DNA of 10,362 nucleotides from positions 1-10,362 of the forward strand of contig CADCLH010000058.1 of NCBI GenBank assembly GCA_902802215.1, written 5' to 3'. The first letter of the stretch is position 1. The number at the start of each line of letters is the position of its first letter. Both the position numbers and the translations under genes were made by a program. This DNA is from Oscillospiraceae bacterium (GTDB lineage Bacteria; Bacillota; Clostridia; Oscillospirales; Oscillospiraceae). Of the stretch, positions 1 through 6,497 are shown piece after piece. Under the pieces are notes generated by a model that was given only the letters and a program-made list of their open reading frames with translations, had not been told where the DNA came from and did no database searches.

Positions 1-375
1 CAGTCCAGCCTGAACAACTGGGACCGCCGCGTCAGCTATTCCACGCTCAGCCTGACCGTGCAGGAGGTGCAGGTCTACACGCCCGAGGCCGTCACGAAGA
101 TCACCTACGGGCAGCGCCTGGCCAACGCCTTCAAGGACTCCCTCAAAAACGCGGGCGAGTTCTTCCAGGATCTGCTGGTGTTCCTGGTCTCCGCCCTGCC
201 GACGCTGGTCATCCTCGCGGTGCTGTTCTTCGTGCTGCGCCCGCTGCTGAAGAAGCTGCACGCGCGCGGGAAGGCCCGCCGCGCCAAGCGCGCCGAGGAA
301 AAGGCCGCGAAGAAGGCCCTGAAGGAGCAGGCGAAGAAGCCCGCGCCTGTCAAGACCGAGGAAAAGAGCGAATAA
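1..375 (+). CDS. DUF4349 domain-containing membrane protein, C-terminal part (5' end outside window)
   Basis: The reading frame is open from base 1 and stops with TAA at 373-375, giving 124 residues of a longer protein. It opens with an LNNWDRRVSYSTLSLTVQEV stretch, the end of the coiled-coil/beta part of DUF4349 proteins, where a 'V.YSTI.I.L.E' pattern precedes an amphipathic region. One strongly hydrophobic segment (fragment residues about 57-84, LLVFLVSALPTLVILAVLFFVLRPLL) follows, then a very basic and charged tail rich in K, R, A and E. In this family the N-terminal lipoprotein signal and most of the protein lie outside the membrane; here the tail after the membrane segment is probably cytoplasmic. 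The GTG at 58 is internal and not a real start. Function of the family is unknown. The gene is followed by a strong hairpin at 397-436. Confidence 0.85.
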   Translation, partial: QSSLNNWDRRVSYSTLSLTVQEVQVYTPEAVTKITYGQRLANAFKDSLKNAGEFFQDLLVFLVSALPTLVILAVLFFVLRPLLKKLHARGKARRAKRAEEKAAKKALKEQAKKPAPVKTEEKSE

Positions 376-396
376 GCCGATCCGCACAGAGAAGCA

Positions 397-436
397 CGGA
401 CCGCCGTACCGGGGCAAAATCCGGTATGGCGGTCCG
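397..436 (+). terminator. Long hairpin after the DUF4349 gene, probable terminator
   Basis: Bases 397-412 pair with 421-436: a 16-bp stem with a single G-U pair and an 8-nt loop (GGCAAAAT). It lies 21 nt past the DUF4349 stop codon. The downstream sequence (CCGTATTCTGTG) is only weakly T-rich, so as an intrinsic terminator it is imperfect. Its 3' arm also covers the place where the -35 of the following gene would be. An ATG at 426 lies in this hairpin and would extend the downstream HAD protein, but it lacks a ribosome site. Confidence 0.6.
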
Positions 437-446
437 CCGTATTCTG

Positions 447-455
447 TGCTATACT
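447..455 (+). promoter_or_regulatory. Extended -10 promoter candidate for the HAD phosphatase gene
   Basis: TGCTATACT at 447-455 is an extended -10 (TGnTATACT). No good -35 is present 16-18 nt upstream, where the hairpin arm lies, but extended -10 promoters can do without one. The predicted transcript would start near 462, about 20 nt before the ATG at 483. Confidence 0.45.
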
Positions 456-482
456 GTCAAAAATACAAATCGGAGCATAGCC

Positions 483-1136
483 ATGAACTACAAATGCCTG
501 GTCTTCGACCACGACGACACGGTCGTCAACTCCACCGCGACCATCCACCACCCCTGCTTTGTGGAATTCCTGAACGCCTACTACCCCGGGGAGAGCATCA
601 GCCTGGAGGACTACTTCCTGCTGAACTTCGACCCCGGCTTCGTCCCCATGTGCCGCGAGCGCTACGGCATGGACGATAATCAGCTGGCCTTCGAGGCGCG
701 CTACTGGCAGGAATATGTGCGCAGCCACATCCCGCAGGCCTATCCCGGCGTCCGGGAGATCATGGAAAAACAGAAGGCGGCGGGCGGTCTGGTTTGCGCG
801 GTGTCGCACTCCTTCGACTACAACATCCGGCGCGACTGGGCCGCGAACGGTCTGCCCGAGCCGGACGCCGTCTACGGCTGGGAGCGCCCCGAGCATGAGC
901 GCAAGCCCCACCGTTTCCCGCTGGACGACATCCTCGCGCGCTTTGAGCTCGAGCCTTCGGACGTGCTGGTCATCGACGACCTCAAGCCGGGCTACGACAT
1001 GGCCCGCGCCGTCGGGGTGGACTTCGCCGCCGCCGGCTGGGCCTACGAGATCCCCGCCATCGAGCGCTTCATGCGCGAAAACTGCCCGCTCTACTGCAAA
1101 ACGACGGCGGAACTGGCGGCTTTCCTCGAAAAATAG
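483..1136 (+). CDS. HAD-superfamily hydrolase, phosphoglycolate-phosphatase-like
   Basis: A 217-residue soluble protein with all four HAD motifs. Motif I is DHDDT at residues 9-13, with the nucleophile D9 and acid/base D11. Motif II is at S108 in AVSHS. Motif III is K141 in ERKPHR. Motif IV is the acidic pair D165-D166 in VIDDLKPG. The segment between motifs I and II (about 20-90) is a helical cap as in subfamily I (Gph/PGMB-like) enzymes. The family dephosphorylates small phosphometabolites; the substrate cannot be read from the sequence. The start at 483 is preferred over an ATG at 426 because GGAG (472-475) lies 7 nt upstream and MNYKCLVFDHDDT is a normal HAD beginning, whereas 426 lies inside a hairpin. 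It has its own promoter, and no clear terminator separates it from the permease. Confidence 0.88.
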   Translation: MNYKCLVFDHDDTVVNSTATIHHPCFVEFLNAYYPGESISLEDYFLLNFDPGFVPMCRERYGMDDNQLAFEARYWQEYVRSHIPQAYPGVREIMEKQKAAGGLVCAVSHSFDYNIRRDWAANGLPEPDAVYGWERPEHERKPHRFPLDDILARFELEPSDVLVIDDLKPGYDMARAVGVDFAAAGWAYEIPAIERFMRENCPLYCKTTAELAAFLEK

Positions 1137-1156
1137 CCGGGAGGCGAAAAAAACTC

Positions 1157-1185
1157 TTGCCAGATTCAAAGCGCTGTTATATATT
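1157..1185 (+). promoter_or_regulatory. Sigma-A-type promoter of the amino-acid permease gene
   Basis: TTGCCA (1157-1162) and TATATT (1180-1185) are separated by exactly 17 nt, in a locally A/T-rich stretch. The predicted start near 1192 gives a leader of about 45 nt before the ATG at 1237. Confidence 0.7.
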
Positions 1186-1236
1186 ATCATTTACATACTG
1201 TTCATATTTTTCGCGTGAACGGGAAGGAGGACATTC

Positions 1237-2664
1237 ATGGAAAACAAACTGGAAAGAAAGTATGGTCTGTTTACCGCCATCTGCATGGTCGTCGGCATCG
1301 TCATCGGCTCCGGCGTCTTCTTCAAGGCGCAGACCATTCTGCAGAAGACCGAGGGCAACATGCCGCTCGGCATCCTCGCGTGGATCATCGGCGGCGCGAT
1401 CATGATCGTCTGCATCCTGGCCTTCGCGGCCATGGCGCAGAAGCATGAGAAGGTCAACGGCATCGTCGACTACGCCGAGGCTCTCGTCGGCCCGAAGTAC
1501 GGCTATTATGTCGGCTGGTTCATGTCCATCATCTACTACCCGACGCTGACCGTCATCCTCGCCTGGCTGACCGCGCGCTACACGCTGGTGTTCGTCACCT
1601 CCTGCTGGCCGAACTTCCCCCTGCTGATCCCCGCCGCGCAGGGCGGCTGCGTCGTCGGCCCCGAGTGCATGGTGCTGACGATGCTCTACCTCGTGTGCGC
1701 CTACGTGGTCAACGCCCTGAGCCCGAAGCTCGCGGGCAAGTTCCAGACCACCACCACCGTCATCAAGCTCATCCCCCTGGGCCTGATGGCCATCGTCGGC
1801 ATCATCGTGGGTCTGGTCGGTCCCAACCACATGCTGGTGAGCAACTTCGCCACCGCCTCCGCCACCAAGGGCGGCGCCGCGGCTCCGCTGCTGGCCTCCG
1901 TCTGCGCGACCTCCTTTGCGTATGAGGGCTGGATCATCGCCACCTCCATCAACGCCGAGCTCAAGGACGCGAAGAAGAACCTGCCCAAGGCTCTGATCCT
2001 CGGCGGCATCATCATCATTATCACCTACATCGCCTACTACATCGGCGTGGCCGGCGGCGCCTCCGTCGAGGTGCTGATGGCCGACGGCGCGACCTCCGCC
2101 TTCGTCAACATCTTCGGCGGCGTGCTCGGCAACATCCTCAACCTCTTCATCGCCATCTCCTGCGCCGGCACGATGAACGGCCTGATGCTCGGCTGCTGCC
2201 GCGGCATCTACTCTCTGGCTGCCCGCGGCGAGGGCCCGCGTCCCGCGCTCTTCTCCCAGGTCGACAAGGAGTCCAACCTGCCCAACAACTCCGCCATCCT
2301 CGGTCTGCTGCTGTGCGGCTTCTGGGGCGCCTACTTCATGTTCGCCAGCCTCTTCGAGACCTGGGGCGGCTGCCACGCCTTCGTCGGCACCGCGTTCGAG
2401 AGCGTCCCCTTCAGCTTCGACGCCTCCGAGCTGCCCATCATCACCATCTACGCCATGTACCTGCCCATCTTCATCAACTGGATGCGCCAGGCCAAGGACG
2501 AGACCACGGCCCGCCGCTATGTGATCCCGGTGCTCGCGATCCTCGGCTCGCTGTTCATGGTCTACGCCTGCCTCGTCGGCCACAAGATGGAGAACTTCTG
2601 GTACCTGATCGTCTTCGCCGTCATCATGTTCATCGGCAAGCTGGTCAACAAGAAGAAAGCATAA
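1237..2664 (+). CDS. APC-superfamily amino-acid permease (LAT/SteT-like)
   Basis: A 475-residue polytopic membrane protein, the usual length for the family, with about 12 hydrophobic segments. The substrate-binding signature of APC transporters is clear in the first membrane helix: GIVIGSGVF at residues 20-28, where the unwound GSG contacts the amino-acid backbone. The conserved sixth helix and following loop, FAYEGW (227-232) and NAELKDAKKNLPKA (about 239-252), match the SteT/LAT branch (serine/threonine or broad neutral amino-acid exchangers), but substrate cannot be assigned. Several cysteines occur in the region about residues 127-150, a possible extracytoplasmic loop. The start is fixed by AAGGAGG (1224-1230), 6 nt before ATG. 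It is a single-gene unit with its own promoter and a strong terminator directly after the stop. Confidence 0.88.
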   Translation: MENKLERKYGLFTAICMVVGIVIGSGVFFKAQTILQKTEGNMPLGILAWIIGGAIMIVCILAFAAMAQKHEKVNGIVDYAEALVGPKYGYYVGWFMSIIYYPTLTVILAWLTARYTLVFVTSCWPNFPLLIPAAQGGCVVGPECMVLTMLYLVCAYVVNALSPKLAGKFQTTTTVIKLIPLGLMAIVGIIVGLVGPNHMLVSNFATASATKGGAAAPLLASVCATSFAYEGWIIATSINAELKDAKKNLPKALILGGIIIIITYIAYYIGVAGGASVEVLMADGATSAFVNIFGGVLGNILNLFIAISCAGTMNGLMLGCCRGIYSLAARGEGPRPALFSQVDKESNLPNNSAILGLLLCGFWGAYFMFASLFETWGGCHAFVGTAFESVPFSFDASELPIITIYAMYLPIFINWMRQAKDETTARRYVIPVLAILGSLFMVYACLVGHKMENFWYLIVFAVIMFIGKLVNKKKA

Positions 2665-2681
2665 TCGCTCCCACACAACCC

Positions 2682-2718
2682 AAACGCCCCGCGGAACTTT
2701 CCGCGGGGCGTTTTCCTT
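2682..2718 (+). terminator. Rho-independent terminator of the permease gene
   Basis: A perfect 13-bp G/C-rich stem (2682-2694 with 2701-2713), 6-nt loop AACTTT, and a T-rich end (TTTTCCTT, 2711-2718), starting 17 nt after the permease stop. Confidence 0.92.
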
Positions 2719-2745
2719 GACGGGAGAGGGCCGGGAGAATATAAT
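2717..2745 (+). promoter_or_regulatory. Strong sigma-A-type promoter of the glycosyltransferase pair
   Basis: TTGACG (2717-2722) and a consensus TATAAT (2740-2745) with a 17-nt spacer. The first bases of the -35 lie in the T-tract of the permease terminator. Expected start near 2752, leaving a leader of about 30 nt before ATG 2781. Confidence 0.8.
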
Positions 2746-2780
2746 ATAGAAGATCATCAAGAGATTCGGGCGAGGTCGAC

Positions 2781-4217
2781 ATGGAGAAAGCCTCCGTACT
2801 GTTCAAGAGAATCATGCTCGGCATCCTGCTGGCCCTGCTGGCGCTGACGCTGCTGCTGATGGTGGGCGAGGGGCTGCATGCGCCCTCCTACCTGCTGGCG
2901 ATGGCGGCGGGGGCGCTCTGGTGCGCGGGCCTGTTCGCGCTGCGCCGGAGGAGGGGACGCCTGCTCCCGGCCGGGGGCGGGCTGCGCCTTGCGCTGCTCG
3001 TGTGCGCGCTGTGCTTTGCCGTCAACCTCGCGTGGGTGCTCGCCGTGCGCATCGAGCCCTTCAGCGATTACGAGACCTACTGGCAGGTCGCCTGCGCGCT
3101 GGCCGACGGGACGGAGATCCCGACCGCCTGGTACATCGCCATGTACCCGCACATCCTCGGCACGGCGAGCTTTCTGAGCGTGTTCGTGCGGCTGTTCGGG
3201 CCGTCGGTGCTCGCGGTCTCGGTCGTGAACGTCGTGCTGACGAGTCTGAGCTGCCTGCTGCTGTACCTGCTGACGCGGGAGTTTGCCTCCGAGGAGGCGG
3301 CGCTGCTGGCTGCCCTGCTCTGGGCGCTCGACCCCTGCAAGGGGATGCTCAACTCCCTGGTGTTTTCCGAGCCGCTCTACACCTGCCTGATCCTGCTGTT
3401 TCTGTGGCTGGCCGTCCGGCAGGACGGGCGCTGGCAGCGCAAGGAGGGCTCCGCCGCCGCGGCGCCGCTCTGGGGCGCTTTGCTGGGGCTGACGCTCTGC
3501 GCGGTCAACATCGTGCGGCCGATCGCGCTGATCCTCGTGATCGCGCTGGTTCTCTGGCTGCTCTTCCTGCGCGGGGACGCGGTGCGCTCCGGCGCGCTCT
3601 GGAGGCGCTGGGGGCTCGCGCTGGCCGCGCTGCTGTGCGTGTACGCGCTCGGCGGGAAGCTCTGGGACCGGCATGTGGAGGATACCCTCGGCATGGAGCC
3701 CGCCGCAGTGCCGGTCTACAACATCTACGTCGGCTTCAACGAGCAGACGCAGGGCCAGTGGAGCGCCGAGGACATGGACCTGCTCTTCTCCTATCTGGAG
3801 CAGGGCATGACGACCTCCGAGGCGCAGAGCCGCATGCTCCCCCATCTGAAGGAGCGCCTCGGCTCCGGCATCGACTTCGGGCGGCTGCTGCGCTCGAAGC
3901 TGATCGCCTTCCTCGGCAACGACGAGCTCGGCGGCTACACCTATCGCTTCACCCGGTCCGAGCGCTTTTACAAGCTGGGCATGGTCGTCGGGAACGTCTT
4001 CTATTACGGGGTGTTCTTCGCCATGTTCGGTGCGCTGCTGAGGCGCTTCCGCTCCCGGGAGCTCGGGGCCTGGCAGCTCCTGCCGCTGTTCGTGCTGGGG
4101 CTGACCCTCGCGCACATGGGCGTGGAGGTCGCCAACCGCTACCACTATTCGATCATCCCCATCTTTATCGTGTTCGCCGCGCTGGGCTTCACCGGCGAAG
4201 GAAGGAGTTCGACATGA
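2781..4217 (+). CDS. GT-C-fold membrane glycosyltransferase (GT39/PMT-like)
   Basis: A 478-residue polytopic protein with about ten or more hydrophobic segments, the length usual for bacterial GT-C enzymes. After two N-terminal membrane segments comes SDYETYW (residues 95-101): an acidic residue in the first outer loop, D96, sits where GT39 and related enzymes have their catalytic Asp. A YIAMYPHILG motif follows at 118-127, like the 'YPPG/YPH' loop of GT39 proteins. A large hydrophilic stretch (about 290-395) is probably an outer loop. Family members move a sugar from a polyprenyl-phosphate donor to a lipid, polymer or protein outside the membrane; acceptor and sugar are unknown here. GAGG (2772-2775) supports the start, 5 nt upstream. 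Its TGA overlaps the ATG of the next gene by 4 nt (ATGA), so the two are probably translationally coupled. The exact family is inferred from weak motifs. Confidence 0.75.
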   Translation: MEKASVLFKRIMLGILLALLALTLLLMVGEGLHAPSYLLAMAAGALWCAGLFALRRRRGRLLPAGGGLRLALLVCALCFAVNLAWVLAVRIEPFSDYETYWQVACALADGTEIPTAWYIAMYPHILGTASFLSVFVRLFGPSVLAVSVVNVVLTSLSCLLLYLLTREFASEEAALLAALLWALDPCKGMLNSLVFSEPLYTCLILLFLWLAVRQDGRWQRKEGSAAAAPLWGALLGLTLCAVNIVRPIALILVIALVLWLLFLRGDAVRSGALWRRWGLALAALLCVYALGGKLWDRHVEDTLGMEPAAVPVYNIYVGFNEQTQGQWSAEDMDLLFSYLEQGMTTSEAQSRMLPHLKERLGSGIDFGRLLRSKLIAFLGNDELGGYTYRFTRSERFYKLGMVVGNVFYYGVFFAMFGALLRRFRSRELGAWQLLPLFVLGLTLAHMGVEVANRYHYSIIPIFIVFAALGFTGEGRSST

Positions 4218-5173
4218 GCCCGAGACTGTTTATCGTCATCCCCTGCTACAACGAGGAGGCGGTGCTGCCGATCACCGCGCCGCTGTTTTTGCAGAAGCTG
4301 CGGGATCTGAGCGCCGCGGGCAAGATCGCGGAGGACAGCCGCGTCCTCTTCGTCAACGACGGCAGCCGTGACAAGACCTGGCAGATCATCTCCGAGCTCG
4401 CAAAAAGCGACGAGCACTACATCGGCATCAGCCAGAGCCGCAACCGCGGCCACCAGAACGCCGTGCTCGCGGGACTGATGGAGGCGCGCGACAAGTGCGA
4501 CATCACGATCTCCATCGACTGCGACGGCCAGGACGACATCAACGCCATGGACAAGATGGTCGACGCCTATCTCGACGGCTGCGAGGTCGTCTACGGCGTG
4601 CGCTCGAGCCGCGAGACCGACACCTTCTTCAAGCGCTTCACCGCCGAGAGCTTTTACAAGTTCCTCGCGGCCATGGGGGCCGAGGTGGTCTTCAACCACG
4701 CCGACTACCGCCTGATCTCGGCGCGCGTGCTCAAGGAGTTCGCCAACTTCAAGGAGGTCAACCTCTACCTGCGCGGCATGGTGCCGCTCGTGGGCTTCAA
4801 GTCCACCTCGGTCAGCTACTCCCGCGCCGAGCGCGTCGCGGGCGAGAGCCACTATCCGTTCAAGAAAATGCTCGGCCTCGCGGTCGACGGGATCACGAGC
4901 CTGTCGGTCAAGCCCCTGCGCCTGATCTTCGGCCTCGGCCTCTTCGTCGCCGCGGTCAGCTTCGTGTTCTGCCTCTGGGCGCTGATCACCGCCCTGTGCG
5001 GGAGGGCCGTCGCCGGCTGGGCGAGCATGACCTGCATCCTCTGCTTCGTCAGCGGCGTGCAGATGATGTGCCTCGGCGTCATCGCCGAGTACATCGGCAA
5101 GATCTATATGGAGACCAAGCAGCGCCCGCGCTACATCATCAGCGAGCGCACCTGGGACGAGAAACAACAATAA
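4214..5173 (+). CDS. Family 2 glycosyltransferase, DPM1/GtrB-like polyprenyl-phosphate sugar transferase
   Basis: A 319-residue protein. The N-terminal GT-A domain opens with IVIPCYNEE (residues 7-15), followed by FVNDGSRDKTW (46-56) and the DxD-type metal/nucleotide-sugar site DCDGQDD (102-108). SRNRGHQNAVLAGL (75-88) matches the 'S.N.G...A...G' pattern of DPM1/GtrB/YkcC-type enzymes. A FKKML amphipathic region precedes two C-terminal membrane segments (about 237-262 and 272-295), then a basic cytoplasmic tail with QRPRYII, as in GtrB and ArnC. These enzymes transfer a hexose or similar sugar from a nucleotide sugar to polyprenyl phosphate on the cytoplasmic face. AAGGAG (4202-4207) lies 6 nt before the ATG. 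The partner GT-C gene overlaps it upstream, which suggests the lipid-linked sugar is used by that enzyme. No GtrA-type flippase gene is in the window. Confidence 0.88.
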   Translation: MSPRLFIVIPCYNEEAVLPITAPLFLQKLRDLSAAGKIAEDSRVLFVNDGSRDKTWQIISELAKSDEHYIGISQSRNRGHQNAVLAGLMEARDKCDITISIDCDGQDDINAMDKMVDAYLDGCEVVYGVRSSRETDTFFKRFTAESFYKFLAAMGAEVVFNHADYRLISARVLKEFANFKEVNLYLRGMVPLVGFKSTSVSYSRAERVAGESHYPFKKMLGLAVDGITSLSVKPLRLIFGLGLFVAAVSFVFCLWALITALCGRAVAGWASMTCILCFVSGVQMMCLGVIAEYIGKIYMETKQRPRYIISERTWDEKQQ

Positions 5174-5179
5174 AACTGT

Positions 5180-5209
5180 GCGCCCGGTCAAGCGACCGGG
5201 CGTGTTTTT
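5180..5209. terminator. Shared terminator between the glycosyltransferase pair and spmB
   Basis: A 9-bp G/C-rich stem (5181-5189 with 5194-5202, extended by one G-T pair), AAGC loop, and TTTTT at 5205-5209 on the + strand. On the minus strand the stem is followed by CACAG then TTTTA, so it can also end spmAB transcription, more weakly. The + strand T-tract overlaps the spmB stop codon (5208-5210). Confidence 0.85.
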
Positions 5210-5735
5210 ATCCCCAAAGCGCTTTGCAGATCCAGGCCGCCGAGAGCCAGCAGGCGAGGTCGGCGCACAGGGCCGCGGGGACGGCCCAGCGGCTTTCGCG
5301 CACGCCGGCGGCGGAAAAATAGACCGCGATGACGTAGAAGGTCGTCTCGCTCGAGCCGAGCATCACCGCCGCGGTGCGCCCGGCGAGGGAGTCCGGCCCC
5401 GCGCGCGCGATGATGTCCGCCGCGGCGGAGAGCGCGCCGCTGCCCGACAGCGGCCGCAGCAGCAACAGCAGCGCCGTCTCTCCCGGGATGCCGAGGCGCT
5501 TAAGCAGGGGGTCGAGAAGCTGCCCGAGCAGCTCCGGCAGGCCCGAGGCGCGCAGCAGCCAGACCGCGGGAAAGAGCGCCAGCAGCGCGGGCGCGACGGC
5601 GAGCGTCGTCTCCAGCCCCTTCCGCGCCCCCGCGGTCAGCGCCTCGAAGACGTCCGCGCCCGAACGGTACGCGGCGAGCATCCCCAGCAGCACGAGCCCC
5701 GGCACCGCCAGCGGGGCGAACGTCCTCAGCGCCAC
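5208..5735 (-). CDS. spmB: Spore maturation protein B
   Basis: A 175-residue integral membrane protein, close to the roughly 178 residues of Bacillus SpmB. Together with SpmA it is needed for spore-core dehydration and heat resistance; both carry the nucleoside-recognition ('Gate') domain. Recognisable blocks in order are AGARKGLETTLAVAPALLAL (35-54), RPLSGSG (94-100), GPDSLAGR (113-120) and GSSETTFYVIAVYF (127-140), which align with 'RPISGTAAL', 'GPDSF.GR' and 'GSTDTT.YV.TVYFG' of Bacillus SpmB. A longer frame reaches 5909, but its first 58 residues only shadow spmA. The GTG at 5735-5733 gives the family-length N-terminus and overlaps the spmA end by 10 nt, although its Shine-Dalgarno is poor, so translational coupling to spmA is likely. 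The next in-frame ATG would remove the first membrane segment. Confidence 0.88.
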   Translation of the reverse strand: MALRTFAPLAVPGLVLLGMLAAYRSGADVFEALTAGARKGLETTLAVAPALLALFPAVWLLRASGLPELLGQLLDPLLKRLGIPGETALLLLLRPLSGSGALSAAADIIARAGPDSLAGRTAAVMLGSSETTFYVIAVYFSAAGVRESRWAVPAALCADLACWLSAAWICKALWG

Positions 5736-6286
5736 AGTCGCCGCAGCAGGGCCGCCGCCCCCAGCCCCGCAAGCAGGGAGCAGGCCGAGCTGAACCAGAC
5801 GGCGGGGACGATGTCGAAGGGCGAGGCTGCGCCGAGCGCGGCGCGCAGCGAGCCCGCCCCCGCCGGAAAGAGCTGGATGGAGGCGGTGTTGAGCACCACG
5901 AGCAGGCACAGCTCATCCCGGCCGCCGAGCCGTTTGAGCCCCTTCGCCGCCCGGATGCCCGCGGGCGTGGCCGCGTTGCCGAGGCCCAGCAGGTTCGCGC
6001 TGACGTTTTCGGACAGGGCGGAGAGCGTCTCCGGATCGTCCGCGCCCCGCGGGAACAGCCGTCGCAGCGCCGGAGAGAGCAGGCGCGAAAGCAGCGCGGA
6101 CGCCCCGGCCCGTTCCAGCAGCTCCGTCACGCCGCTCCACAGACACAGCCCTCCCGCGAGCTGCATCGCAAACGGCAGCGCCGCCTGCGCCCCCTCCAGC
6201 AGCGCGCGTCCCGCCTCCGCCTCCCGGCCGAGCGCGGCGGCCGCGAGCAGAGAAAGGGCATACAAAAGGATCAACGCAGGTCCCAT
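5726..6286 (-). CDS. spmA: Spore maturation protein A
   Basis: A 186-residue membrane protein (Bacillus SpmA is about 196). The key block is NLLGLGNAATPAGIRAAKGL (98-117), matching 'NF.GLGNAATPLGIKAM' in SpmA; NTASIQLFP (133-141) matches the conserved 'NTS.ITL.P' segment. Hydrophobic segments occur at about 3-20, 37-55, 128-142 and 160-182. It works with SpmB in the sporulating cell to lower spore-core water. The ATG at 6286-6284 is preceded by GGAGG (plus coordinates 6294-6298) with a 7-nt gap. It is the first gene of a two-gene operon with spmB. No dacB-type gene is next to it here, although spmA and spmB follow dacB in Bacillus. No clear sigma-E or sigma-A promoter could be identified in the upstream 211 bp. 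Confidence 0.9.
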   Translation of the reverse strand: MGPALILLYALSLLAAAALGREAEAGRALLEGAQAALPFAMQLAGGLCLWSGVTELLERAGASALLSRLLSPALRRLFPRGADDPETLSALSENVSANLLGLGNAATPAGIRAAKGLKRLGGRDELCLLVVLNTASIQLFPAGAGSLRAALGAASPFDIVPAVWFSSACSLLAGLGAAALLRRLWR

Positions 6287-6367
6287 GGGGCAGCCTCCAG
6301 TTCTGTTTTGTCCGTGGTATGATAAAAGAACAAACTATGAACATTCACCGGTTCTTCTATCAAACAC

Positions 6368-6396
6368 TTGATTTTTTCCCGAAACAATGATATAAG
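6368..6396 (+). promoter_or_regulatory. Sigma-A-type promoter of abrB
   Basis: TTGATT (6368-6373) and TATAAG (6391-6396), 17-nt spacer, in an A/T-rich intergenic region unlike the G/C-rich genes. A second -10-like element (TATAAAT, 6401-6407) follows without a good -35. The expected start near 6403 leaves a leader of about 95 nt, long enough for regulation after initiation. Confidence 0.65.
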
Positions 6397-6422
6397 ATGG
6401 TATAAATATTTAGCGTTTTAGG

Positions 6423-6445
6423 ATTTTATTCCATAAAATGTCAAT
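6423..6445 (+). promoter_or_regulatory. Candidate operator in the abrB leader (A/T palindrome plus weak 0A-box-like site)
   Basis: ATTTTAT (6423-6429) and ATAAAAT (6433-6439) form a perfect 7-bp inverted repeat with a 3-nt centre. It runs into TGTCAAT (6439-6445), which matches the Bacillus Spo0A box TGTCGAA at 5 of 7 positions. Both lie downstream of the predicted start, where Spo0A represses abrB in B. subtilis and where AbrB represses itself. A chance match in A/T-rich sequence is quite possible. Confidence 0.25.
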
Positions 6446-6497
6446 TTTTGAGCACAATTTGCGCACACTTACGCCGGCGTTGAAGGAGTGATCATCA

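Noticed and set aside
426..482. N-terminal extension of the HAD phosphatase from ATG 426.
   Set aside because: The ATG lies in a hairpin arm upstream of the likely promoter, has no ribosome site, and adds residues before a normal HAD N-terminus.
1177..4145. Very long minus-strand open frames (527 and 462 codons) opposite the permease and GT-C genes.
   Set aside because: They are low-complexity, rich in D, H, R, Q, E and G, as expected from antisense reading of G/C-biased codons. The + strand frames carry clear family motifs, ribosome sites and promoters.
6301..6360. A sigma-E promoter for spmAB (CATACC on the minus strand near 6316-6321).
   Set aside because: The -10-like CATACC is suggestive, but no matching -35 occurs at the 14-15 nt spacing, and one 6-mer in A/T-rich DNA is weak.
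5178..6371. A 397-codon plus-strand frame opposite spmAB.
   Set aside because: It is low-complexity, starts within a terminator region and has no family features. The minus strand encodes SpmA and SpmB.
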